Both the position numbers and the translations under genes were made by a program. A stretch of 64,000 nt of DNA from Burkholderiales bacterium (GTDB lineage Bacteria > Pseudomonadota > Gammaproteobacteria > Burkholderiales > Burkholderiaceae_C). Under the pieces are notes generated by a model that saw only the letters and a list, made by a program, of their open reading frames with translations, was not told where the DNA came from and ran no database searches. Of the stretch, positions 8,713 through 16,912 are shown piece after piece. The stretch covers positions 310,001-374,000 of the forward strand of contig JACPOK010000019.1 in assembly GCA_016191525.1 (NCBI GenBank), given 5' to 3'. Position 1 is the first letter of the stretch; each line of letters opens with the position of its first letter.

Positions 8713-10254
8713 GCGCGCCAGCGCGGTGAAGCCGTTGACGTTGCGGCCCGTTTCGACGCGGATAACGGCCGGTTCCAGCTGCGCAAGCGACAGCCCCGCC
8801 TGCGCAACAACCTCCTGCACATAAGTTGCCGCATGGCAGTAGCGGCCGTGCGGCAGCAGCCGCCAGCCCTGGCCCGGTTGCCCCGGCGGCGCTTCCACCG
8901 TAAAAGCCAATGCGCCGCCTGGGCGCAGTGCGCCCGCTGCCGCGGCCATCACGCTTGAGAGGTCGCCGAAGTAATCGAGGACATCGGCCGCGACAACCAG
9001 GTCGAACGCCGCCGGCCGCGAGGCGAGGAAAGCCGTGAGTTCGCCGCGATGCAGCTGGTCGTAGATGCCGCGTTCCGCGGCCTTGGCCAGCATCCGCGCG
9101 GAAAGATCCACACCCGCCAGCGAGCGGGCCCGGGCGCGCAGCGGGATTCCCGAAAGCCCCGTGCCGCAGCCGGCATCCAGCACGTCCAGGCCGCGCGCGG
9201 GCAGCTCACGTTCCAGCAGGTCATCGACAAGCGCCGGGCCCCGGTAGCCGATCCCGCTGAGCGTCGCATCGAAGCGGGCGGCGAAGTCATCGAAAAGGGT
9301 CTCCACATAGGCGTCGGATGCGCGCGCGGGCGCGGCCCCGGCATCCTGGGCCAGAGCCGCAAGCGTGTGCTGGGCGATGGCGTTGCCCGGGTGCTGGGCT
9401 GCCCACTCCCGGGCCGCTGCGATGGCAGCGTCCTGCTGGCCCGATGCACCCAGCAGGTACAAGGCCGTCCCCAGGTTGATGTGCGGCTCATGAAGGCCGG
9501 GTTCGATCTGCATGGCCAGGCGAAATTCCATGATGGCTTCGGGCAACTGGCCCAGCACCCGCAGCGTGGCGCCCAGGTTGTTGTGGGCATGCGCATACGA
9601 AGGCCTGATGGCGATGGCCTGTCGGAAGTGGGCCACCGCATCCGCGGCCCGGCCCTGGGACTTTCGGGCCGTTCCCAGGTTGTAGTGCGCCTCGGCGAAA
9701 TCGGGGCGCAGGCGCAGGGCCTCGCCGTAATGGCCCGCCGCTTCCTCGGGCCGCTGCTGGCCGAGCAATTCATTGCCGTAGTTGCTGTGTGCGCTGGCCA
9801 GGTTGGCCACGGCGCCCGGATAGCCGGTCTGCAGTTCCAGGGTCTTGCCGAAATGCGCGATGGCTTGCGCGAAACGGCCAAGCTCCTGCAGCGAGATGCC
9901 CAGGTTGTTGTGCGCGTCCGCGAAGCCGGGGCGCAGGCGCAGCGCTTCTCCGTAGGCGAGGGCTGCGTCCGCGTGGCGCGCCGTCCGGCGCAGCGCGTTG
10001 CCCATGTTGTAGTGCGTGTCGGGCTGCAACGGATTCAGCGCCAGCGAGTGACGGTAGTTCGCTATGGCCGCGAGGTCTTGCGCACCGCCGGAAGGCGCCT
10101 TGCCCGCGCCTCGACCTTTCGCGGGCTTGGCCTTGGCTGCAGCGCGGCGTTCTTTGCGGTTTCGGGGCGCGTCCGGCATGGGCAGGGGACCTGCGGAAAC
10201 CATCGCCTGGAGCGCAGCGGTGAGGGGATCGGGTGTGTCGGAATCGATCGGCAT
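8701..10254 (-). CDS. TPR-repeat protein with C-terminal SAM methyltransferase domain
   Basis: This 517-residue protein has a basic, Lys/Arg-rich N-terminal stretch around residues 30-55. Regular TPRs follow (for example HYNMGNALRR and AHNNLG, repeated), and then a methyltransferase domain with LDAGCGTGLSG, GVDLSARM and FDLVVAADVLDYFG. The start at 10254 (MPIDSD) is preferred over longer readings because the upstream extension runs into the divergent S-layer gene and looks non-coding. Only 75 bases separate the two divergent starts, so they may share a regulatory region. It is paralogous to 6883-8694. Which substrate it methylates cannot be told from sequence. Confidence 0.8.
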   Translation of the reverse strand: MPIDSDTPDPLTAALQAMVSAGPLPMPDAPRNRKERRAAAKAKPAKGRGAGKAPSGGAQDLAAIANYRHSLALNPLQPDTHYNMGNALRRTARHADAALAYGEALRLRPGFADAHNNLGISLQELGRFAQAIAHFGKTLELQTGYPGAVANLASAHSNYGNELLGQQRPEEAAGHYGEALRLRPDFAEAHYNLGTARKSQGRAADAVAHFRQAIAIRPSYAHAHNNLGATLRVLGQLPEAIMEFRLAMQIEPGLHEPHINLGTALYLLGASGQQDAAIAAAREWAAQHPGNAIAQHTLAALAQDAGAAPARASDAYVETLFDDFAARFDATLSGIGYRGPALVDDLLERELPARGLDVLDAGCGTGLSGIPLRARARSLAGVDLSARMLAKAAERGIYDQLHRGELTAFLASRPAAFDLVVAADVLDYFGDLSSVMAAAAGALRPGGALAFTVEAPPGQPGQGWRLLPHGRYCHAATYVQEVVAQAGLSLAQLEPAVIRVETGRNVNGFTALARKPA

Positions 10255-10329
10255 GGCCGCGATTATCCAGGGGAAGGAGGGCCGCTGCCGCATAATCCCG
10301 TGTCCTGGCCACCTCCCCGAGGAAGACAC

Positions 10330-12657
10330 ATGCCCGCTCAAGTATTCGGCGCACAGGCGACCGCCGTCCAGCTTTACCAGGCCTTCTATGGCGCGTTCCC
10401 CGGCAATCCGGCATACGCCACCTACGTCGCCACGCAGGCATCGTCCAGTCCGCAGGCGCTGGCGCTGGAGATCGGTGCCCAGTTCGCCGCCACGGCCGAT
10501 TCCGCCCTGGCTACGCAGGTGCTGGCGAACCTCGGCATCACGCCGGCCACTGTCGCGCCCGCCTCGTATTCGGCGCTTCAGGCTGCCCTGGCCCAGGCTT
10601 TCGAAGCCTATCCGGGCCAGCGGGGCGTGGTCGTGCTGAATCTGGCGACCATCCTCACCGGCCTGGAATCCGACGCCACCTACGGCGTAGCCGCGCAAGC
10701 CTATAACCAGACCATCACGGCCGGCTACCTGTATTCATCGAGTGCCGCCAACTCCACGCCTTCGTCCACGGGCGGCGCGATTACTTTGTCGTTGACTGCC
10801 AAAGCAGGGGATATCGTAACGGGCACCTCGGGCAATGACACGGTCAACGCCGCGCTATTCTTCGACGTGGGGGCCGGCTATGTGCAAACGCTGCAGTCGG
10901 GCGACTCAATCAATGGCGCTGGCGGAACGGACACATTAAACGCGACCATCAACAACAGTTCCGTGATCATTCCCACGGCCTTGATCAGTGTGGAAATACT
11001 GAATGCGACCGTGACGGCCGCTGCCACTTTGGACAACGCCAACGGTAGCGGGCTTTCGACGGTGAGCCTCAATAACAGCACAGCCCAGCTTGACCTGACG
11101 AACCTGTCTTCGCTGCTGGGTACGCTGCAACTGAAGGACCAGGCAACCGGCATAGTGGTCACCCACACGGCGGCCGCTATCGCAGGCACCGCCGACACCC
11201 TCGCGCTCGCGCTGAGCGGGCTGTCGGCAGGCAACGTCATCGGCGTCAATGGCTACGAAACGGTCAACGTTGCCGGCAATGGCTCGGCGACCAATACCGT
11301 AAGCACCCTGAACGACACCTCCCTGAAGACGCTTTCGGTTTCAGGCGCGGCGGGCGTTGTGCTGTCATCGGGGACAGGCATCACCGGCAACACGCTCACG
11401 TTGGTCAACGCGTCGGCTTCCACCGGTGGGGTGACGCTGGGTTCCCTCGCCACGGGCTTGGGAGTGGCCGACCAATCCGTCACCGGAGGTTCCGGCAACG
11501 ACACGTTCTTCTTCGGCGCCAACCTCACCACCGCCGACACGGTGAACGGAGGCCTGGGCACGGACACCATCGCGGTGCAGTCGGTCTCGGCGGCGGGCGT
11601 ATCGACCACCCTGGCGAACCTGTCCGGGCTGGAGGTGTTGAGCATCATCGACCAGACCTCAAGCGCCATCTATACCCCCGGGGCTTTTGGCGGCGCCACC
11701 GCCCTATCCATCGGCGCGGCTGGGGCGGGTGGCAACATTACGGTGAACTACCTGGCGGGCACCTCCGGCCTGACGCTGACCAATGCGGTGGCGCAGACCG
11801 GCACCAAAGTGCTGAATATTGCCGGCTTTGCCCTCTCTGACGTGTTGAACATCACATTGGGCAACCCCGCGGCGGTCGGTGCAGCGAATACGGGCGCCAT
11901 GACCATCAATGGCGCTGAAACCGTCAACATCGCCTCCAACGGCACCTCATCCAACGCGCTCGGCACCTTGACGCTGTCGGTCACGGCGGCCGCCGAGGTG
12001 GTGAACATTACGGGTACGGCGGCATTGAGCCTTGGCGCGGTCACGGCCGATGCGATCAACGCCGGCGGAAACACGGGTGGCCTGGTCATGCTTACGGGCA
12101 CCATCGCCGCGACCGGCATCGTCATCACCGGGTCGGGAGCGGCCGACACACTGTATGGGGGCGCGGCTGGCGACATCATTGACGGCGGTGCCGGCAATGA
12201 CCGCATCCAGGGCGGAGCGGCGAACGCTGCCAGCCAGGCGGATCTGCTGACCGGTGGCACCGGTGCGGACACGTTCTATTTCGTGGGCACGAACAATGCC
12301 AACCTCTCCAAGTTTTCGGCTGGCACGACTGCCGTAACGAAGATCACCGACTTTGTCGCCGGTACCGACAAGATCGGCCTGCTGGATGGCAGTGCGACCG
12401 CGATCACTTTTTCCGCGACACAGACAATTGCGTCTGCTGCCGATCTGAACGCGGTGTATTCGGGCATCACGGCGATCGCCAAATCCTCCACCACGCTGTC
12501 CGCCGCGATGATCGTGGTGAACGCGGGGGCCGCCGCCGGCCTCTACCTGTACGTCAACGACGCGGCCAACGGCGCAGTCACGGCGGCGGATGACATGCTG
12601 GTCGACGTGACTGGGATCTCGGGCTCGCTGGGCGCCGCCGATTTTGTCTTTTCCTGA
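10330..12657 (+). CDS. S-layer/RTX-like surface protein, complete
   Basis: The 775-residue protein has no N-terminal signal peptide. Residues 1-140 form a helical domain (VQLYQAFYG, then VLANLGITPATVA and RGVVVLNLATILTGLESD) resembling the DUF4214-like N-termini of some S-layer and RTX proteins. A long Thr/Ala/Ser/Gly-rich beta-repeat region follows. RTX-type repeats (GGSGNDT, GGAGNDR, GGTGADT) and an ITDFVAGTDKIG block precede the hydrophobic DFVFS end, as expected of a type I secretion substrate. An AGGA ribosome site precedes the ATG. It is paralogous to 1-1092, and its N-terminal domain recurs at the C-terminus of the protease 20452-22140. The likely role is a calcium-dependent surface layer or adhesin. 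Confidence 0.82.
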   Translation: MPAQVFGAQATAVQLYQAFYGAFPGNPAYATYVATQASSSPQALALEIGAQFAATADSALATQVLANLGITPATVAPASYSALQAALAQAFEAYPGQRGVVVLNLATILTGLESDATYGVAAQAYNQTITAGYLYSSSAANSTPSSTGGAITLSLTAKAGDIVTGTSGNDTVNAALFFDVGAGYVQTLQSGDSINGAGGTDTLNATINNSSVIIPTALISVEILNATVTAAATLDNANGSGLSTVSLNNSTAQLDLTNLSSLLGTLQLKDQATGIVVTHTAAAIAGTADTLALALSGLSAGNVIGVNGYETVNVAGNGSATNTVSTLNDTSLKTLSVSGAAGVVLSSGTGITGNTLTLVNASASTGGVTLGSLATGLGVADQSVTGGSGNDTFFFGANLTTADTVNGGLGTDTIAVQSVSAAGVSTTLANLSGLEVLSIIDQTSSAIYTPGAFGGATALSIGAAGAGGNITVNYLAGTSGLTLTNAVAQTGTKVLNIAGFALSDVLNITLGNPAAVGAANTGAMTINGAETVNIASNGTSSNALGTLTLSVTAAAEVVNITGTAALSLGAVTADAINAGGNTGGLVMLTGTIAATGIVITGSGAADTLYGGAAGDIIDGGAGNDRIQGGAANAASQADLLTGGTGADTFYFVGTNNANLSKFSAGTTAVTKITDFVAGTDKIGLLDGSATAITFSATQTIASAADLNAVYSGITAIAKSSTTLSAAMIVVNAGAAAGLYLYVNDAANGAVTAADDMLVDVTGISGSLGAADFVFS

Positions 12658-12743
12658 TCTGTTCTGACCGGCCCAATTCCGCCGGGGTCGGGGGCTCTCA
12701 GATAACTTCGAAGCCTGAGAAAAATTTCAGCAGTACGGGTTCA

Positions 12744-12787
12744 GAATTTCATATAGGAGAAGGTACAATATGTTCCTATATGAATTC
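12744..12787 (+). promoter_or_regulatory. Inverted repeat overlapping RBS, -10-like box and start of the TnpB-like gene
   Basis: TCATATAGGA (12749-12758) and TCCTATATGA (12774-12783) are perfectly complementary. The match is extended outward by GAATT/AATTC with a one-base bulge. The 15-base loop holds TACAAT (12764-12769), which resembles a -10 box. As DNA this could be an operator flanking a promoter. As RNA it would be a hairpin sequestering the AGGA of the ribosome site and the ATG at 12780. Either way it points to control of the gene, and probably of the secretion operon behind it. Confidence 0.65.
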
Positions 12788-13382
12788 CTTCCTCCGGATT
12801 CCGCTGGACACCTCGGCTGAGCAAACCGCGCGCGTGCTCGCCCTGCAAGCCGCCTTTGCCCAGACGTGCAACGCCCTGGCGCCCATTGTTCAGCAGACCC
12901 GGTGCTGGAATCGCGTGACGCTGCATCACTTGGCCTACAAGTCATTGCGTGAGCAGTTCCCCCACATGGGTTCGCAGATGGTGTGCAATGCCATCTACTC
13001 CGTTTCCCGGACCAGCCGTCAAGTGTTCCAGCATCCCCAAAGTCCATTCAATCTGGCCCGTTTCGGCGGCAAGGCGCTGCCGCTTCTTCATTTTGCTGAT
13101 AACTGCCCCGTGTACTTCGACCGCCATACCCTTAGCGTCAAGGACGGCGTGCTGTCCATGTACACGTTGGACGGCCGCATGCGTTTCCAACTGGCGGTGG
13201 GGCCGGAGGCCGAAACCGGCTTTCGCGAGAAGAAGCTGAGGGAAATCGTGCTTTCGCGCTCGGCCGAAAACCGGTTCGAACTGGGGTTCTTCTTTTCCGA
13301 CGTATTGGAAGGAGGGCAGGACAGGCTTGCCGCGAACGACGGGCAGGTGCCCGAATATGTGATGGTCGAGGAGGCCGCTTGA
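12780..13382 (+). CDS. TnpB N-terminal-like (WED/REC) protein without RuvC nuclease domain
   Basis: I recognise only a resemblance, from memory of the family. The 200-residue protein follows the order of the N-terminal half of some IS200/IS605 TnpB proteins: a short strand and EQ-led helix (residues 1-20), a CN helix (25-35), VTLHHLAYKSLREQF (46-60), a QMVCNAI helix (66-80), YFDRHTLSV (112-120), and a GRMRF strand. It ends where TnpB would start its RuvC domain, so no DED nuclease residues exist. The stop overlaps the TTG start of the first ABC exporter gene, implying translational coupling. A domesticated nucleic-acid-binding regulator is one possibility; a decayed transposon remnant or an unrelated adaptor are others. 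Confidence 0.5.
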   Translation: MNSFLRIPLDTSAEQTARVLALQAAFAQTCNALAPIVQQTRCWNRVTLHHLAYKSLREQFPHMGSQMVCNAIYSVSRTSRQVFQHPQSPFNLARFGGKALPLLHFADNCPVYFDRHTLSVKDGVLSMYTLDGRMRFQLAVGPEAETGFREKKLREIVLSRSAENRFELGFFFSDVLEGGQDRLAANDGQVPEYVMVEEAA

Positions 13383-15115
13383 ATCCGAACAAACCACCTT
13401 CCGAGCTGAGGCTTGCCCTTGCCGAGCTGCGGCCCTATTTCGTCCGGGTGGCGTGGTTCAGCACCATCGCCAGCCTGCTGGTTCTCGCCCCCAGCGTCTA
13501 CATGCTCGAGGTTTATGACCGGGTGGTAAACAGCCGCAGCCACCTCACGCTGACGATGCTGACTGTCCTGCTCCTCGGCGTATTCGTGGTGATGGAAATC
13601 CTCGAATGGGCACGCAGTGAAATCATGCGTGAGGCGGGGTTGACTCTTGACGGCAAGATGAGCCCACGCGTTTTCCGTGCGCTGTTCGAAGCGAATCTCC
13701 GGCGTATTCCCGGTGGCTCCACGCAGCCCATGACGGACCTGCGGACACTGCGCGAATTTTTCTACTCCCCAGCCCTGCTCTCTATCCTGGAGGCTCCGGT
13801 GGCACTGGTTTTCCTCGCCATCATCTTCGCAATCAGCCCGGTTCTGGGCTGGTCTGCGGTCGTCGGCGCCATAGTCCAGACTTTTGTCGGCTGGTTGAAC
13901 GAGCGGGCCACCCAGCCGCCGCTGACCATGGCCAACCGGGTGGCCATAGAAGCGCAGCAGTACGCCGACGGCTCGTTGCGCAATGCCCAGGTGATCGAGT
14001 CCATGGGCATGCTGCGCAACATACACAAGCGTTGGATGGCCAAGCAGAGGTTGTTCCTCAACCTGCAGGCTGTCGCCTCCAATCGGGCGGGCATTTACCA
14101 GTCCATTGGCAAATTCGTGTCAACAACTCTCTCCTCATTGCTGCTCGGGCTAGGTGCCTACCTGCTCTTGCACAACGAACTGAACGGGGGGTCCGGCATG
14201 ATGATTGTCGGATCCATCCTCGGGGGGCGTGTCCTTCAGCCGCTGGTTCAGGTCGTCGCCCAATGGCGCGGCGTCGTCAATGTGCGGGACGCATGGCTGC
14301 GCATCGAGCAACTGCTGATCAACATCCCGCCCACGCCGCCGCGGATGTCATTGCCCCCGCCGCGTGGCAGCCTGCAGGTCGAGGGCCTCCTCGCCGCCGC
14401 GCCCGGCAGTCAGGTGCCGATTCTGCGGGGGGTGGGGTTCCATCTCCAGCCAGGCGAAGTGCTGGCTGTTGTCGGGCCTTCAGCTTCCGGCAAAACCACG
14501 CTCGCCCGGCTGTTGGTAGGCCTGTGGCCTGCGGCGAGCGGCAAGGTTCGGCTGGACGGCGCCGACGTCCACACTTGGGACAAGGCCGAGCTCGGCCCCC
14601 ATATTGGCTATCTGCCGCAAGGTGTGGAGCTGTTCGACGGCACGCTGTCGGAAAACATTGCAAGATTCGGCAAGGTCGAACGCGCCAAGGTGGAAGCCGC
14701 CGCCCGTTCAGTGGGCCTGCATGAATTCATCATGAATCTGCCCCAGGGCTACGACAGCCCGGCAGGCCGCGAAGGCGCCATGCTCTCCGGTGGGCAACGC
14801 CAGCGCGTTGGGCTTGCCCGCGCGATCTATGGTGACCCCGTCTTTGTCGTTCTGGACGAGCCCAACTCCAGCCTCGACGACGCCGGTGACGCCGCGCTGG
14901 CCGATGCCATCAGTGAACTGAAGGCGCGCGGAACGACTTTTGTGGTGATGACGCATCGCACCAGCGTGCTCAGCGTGGCCGACAAGATGCTGGTCCTGCG
15001 TGACGGCCAGGTGCAAGCATTTGGCCTGCGAGATGACGTTCTCGCGGCCCTGAGCAAGGCTGCGGCACAAGCGCAGCAACCGGCGTCCCGCGCGGGTGCG
15101 CTGGTTCCCGCCTGA
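13379..15115 (+). CDS. Type I secretion ABC transporter (permease/ATPase), first copy
   Basis: The 578 residues comprise an N-terminal membrane half (about 1-300; segments near 25-45, 60-75, 135-175, 245-265) and a C-terminal ATPase. The ATPase has Walker A GPSASGKTT (366-374), signature LSGGQ (469-473) and Walker B VFVVLDEP (488-495). The length and order match PrtD/HlyB-type exporters without a C39 peptidase domain. The TTG start at 13379 overlaps the preceding stop and is preceded by GAGGAGG, which supports this start and coupling to the upstream gene. It sits in the inner membrane and powers export of RTX-type proteins together with 16913-18289 and 18292-19620. Confidence 0.9.
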   Translation: MNPNKPPSELRLALAELRPYFVRVAWFSTIASLLVLAPSVYMLEVYDRVVNSRSHLTLTMLTVLLLGVFVVMEILEWARSEIMREAGLTLDGKMSPRVFRALFEANLRRIPGGSTQPMTDLRTLREFFYSPALLSILEAPVALVFLAIIFAISPVLGWSAVVGAIVQTFVGWLNERATQPPLTMANRVAIEAQQYADGSLRNAQVIESMGMLRNIHKRWMAKQRLFLNLQAVASNRAGIYQSIGKFVSTTLSSLLLGLGAYLLLHNELNGGSGMMIVGSILGGRVLQPLVQVVAQWRGVVNVRDAWLRIEQLLINIPPTPPRMSLPPPRGSLQVEGLLAAAPGSQVPILRGVGFHLQPGEVLAVVGPSASGKTTLARLLVGLWPAASGKVRLDGADVHTWDKAELGPHIGYLPQGVELFDGTLSENIARFGKVERAKVEAAARSVGLHEFIMNLPQGYDSPAGREGAMLSGGQRQRVGLARAIYGDPVFVVLDEPNSSLDDAGDAALADAISELKARGTTFVVMTHRTSVLSVADKMLVLRDGQVQAFGLRDDVLAALSKAAAQAQQPASRAGALVPA

Positions 15116-15133
15116 CATAACCCAACAACGAAA

Positions 15134-16867
15134 ATGAAGACCCCCGATTTTTTCAAGCGCAGCGAACTTACGGCATCGATGTGGATGTTCCGCCGCGAGT
15201 TCCTGATGGTCGCGGTGTTCAGCATGGTGGCCAATGTGCTGCTGCTGTCACCGACGCTCTATATGCTGCAGGTGTACGACCGCGTGCTGACCAGCCAGAG
15301 CGAAGTCACGCTGCTGGCGGTGTCGCTGATCACCTTGTTCCTCTTCGGGGTGATGGCGTTCTCCGAGGCGATGCGCTCACGCGTGCTGGTCGACGCAGGC
15401 GTGAGGCTCGACGAAAGGCTTGGCACCCGGGTGTTCAACGCAAGTTTCGAGTCGTACCTGAGCCAATCCAGCGCCAGCCCGTCGCGGGCTTTCAGCGACT
15501 TGATCGAGATCCGGCAGTTCCTGACCGGGCAGGGCATCTTCGCGCTGTTTGATGCGCCCTGGGCACCGGTCTATATCTTCGTCACGTTCCTGATGCATCC
15601 GTTTCTTGGCCTGCTGTCGCTGGTATTTGCCCTTTTCCAGGGCGCGCTGGCGTGGTTCGGCCACCGGTACACGGTGGCGCCGTCCGAGGCTGCCAGCAAG
15701 GCCGCCGGGGAGGCAAACGCCTACTTGCAAAGCAAATTGCGCAATGCCGAGGTGCTGGAATCCATGGGGATGATCCCCAATCTGGAGCACCGCTGGCGAG
15801 AAGAGCATCGCAACTATCTCGCGAAACATGCAAGGGCGCAGGCCATGACGCATCGCGTCATGGCCTGGAGCAAGTTCCTGCGGTATACCCAGCAATCGCT
15901 GGCTCTGGGCGCCGGCGCCCTGCTGGTCATTGACGGACAACTGTCCCCCGGCGCCATGATTGCCTCTAATGTGCTGATGTCGCGTGCGCTGACGCCGATC
16001 GACATGGTGGTGTCTTCATGGCGTGGCTTTATCAGTGCGCGCAGTGCTTTCCGCCGGCTCGAATTGCTCTTGGGCGAATATCCCGAACAGGATCCGGCGT
16101 TGTCTCGAGTCGCCCCCCGCGGCGCCCTGGAACTGAACAAGGTGGTGGCCATGGCGCCTGGCCGCGTCGAGCCCATTCTGAAAGCCGTGGACCTCTGCAT
16201 CGCCGCTGGCACGGTCGTGGCCGTTCTGGGCCCGTCGGGGTCGGGCAAATCGACCTTGGCACGAGTCATGGTTGGTATCTGGCCGGGCGTGATGGGTGAG
16301 GTGCTGCTGGACGGCATTCCGCTGTCGAGCTGGAACCGCATCGAGCTGGGGCCGCATCTCGGCTACCTTCCCCAGGACATCGAACTGTTTGAAGGCTCCA
16401 TCGCCGACAACATTGCACGTTTCGGCGAGCTTGAGCCGGAAAAGGTGATCGAAGCCGCACGCTGTGCCGGCCTGCACGACATGATCCTGCGCTTTCCGAA
16501 GGGCTACGACACGCCGATCGGGGAAGCAGGTGGCCTGCTTTCCGGCGGGCAACGCCAGCGGATCGGGCTGGCGCGGGCCGTGTACGGCAACCCTGCGCTG
16601 GTGGTGCTTGATGAGCCCAACGCCAACCTCGACGACGCCGGCGAAGCCGCGCTGGTCAGGACGGTGCAGGAGCTCAAGGCGCAGGGCCGCACCGTGGTGC
16701 TGATCACGCACCGCCCTTCTGCGGTGGCCGCGGCTGACCGAGTCGTGCTGCTGCGCGACGGTCGCATTGAAGCGCAGGGTGCACGTGATGAAGTACTCGC
16801 GCTGCTCAAGAGTGGAGGAGCTAAACCTCCGCCAACCGGGCCCTCCCTGAGCGGAGTGCCGGCCTGA
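15134..16867 (+). CDS. Type I secretion ABC transporter (permease/ATPase), second copy
   Basis: This 577-residue paralogue of the preceding gene has the same membrane-plus-ATPase layout, with Walker A GPSGSGKST, signature LSGGQRQRIGLARA and Walker B LVVLDEPNANLD. Both ATPases look catalytically complete. Two tandem exporters with a single adaptor and outer-membrane channel suggest either a heterodimeric pump or two pumps with different cargoes (surface protein and protease). The gene starts 19 bases after its neighbour in the same operon. Confidence 0.9.
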   Translation: MKTPDFFKRSELTASMWMFRREFLMVAVFSMVANVLLLSPTLYMLQVYDRVLTSQSEVTLLAVSLITLFLFGVMAFSEAMRSRVLVDAGVRLDERLGTRVFNASFESYLSQSSASPSRAFSDLIEIRQFLTGQGIFALFDAPWAPVYIFVTFLMHPFLGLLSLVFALFQGALAWFGHRYTVAPSEAASKAAGEANAYLQSKLRNAEVLESMGMIPNLEHRWREEHRNYLAKHARAQAMTHRVMAWSKFLRYTQQSLALGAGALLVIDGQLSPGAMIASNVLMSRALTPIDMVVSSWRGFISARSAFRRLELLLGEYPEQDPALSRVAPRGALELNKVVAMAPGRVEPILKAVDLCIAAGTVVAVLGPSGSGKSTLARVMVGIWPGVMGEVLLDGIPLSSWNRIELGPHLGYLPQDIELFEGSIADNIARFGELEPEKVIEAARCAGLHDMILRFPKGYDTPIGEAGGLLSGGQRQRIGLARAVYGNPALVVLDEPNANLDDAGEAALVRTVQELKAQGRTVVLITHRPSAVAAADRVVLLRDGRIEAQGARDEVLALLKSGGAKPPPTGPSLSGVPA

Positions 16868-16912
16868 ATCTGGCGGAACGAATTCTCAAAAATATGGATT
16901 GCTGATTGAATC

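Noticed and set aside
9049..10329. Upstream extension of the S-layer gene frame
   Set aside because: It runs opposite a clear TPR-methyltransferase gene. The S-layer N-terminus starts naturally at the ATG at 10330 with a ribosome site.
12658..12743. Terminator after the second S-layer gene
   Set aside because: CTCAG...CTGAG near 12700 could pair, but it is short and followed by A rather than T residues, so no terminator is called.
12770..12820. Calling the short leader frame a real gene
   Set aside because: Sixteen codons with only spacing evidence is not enough for a gene call, so it is kept as a finding.
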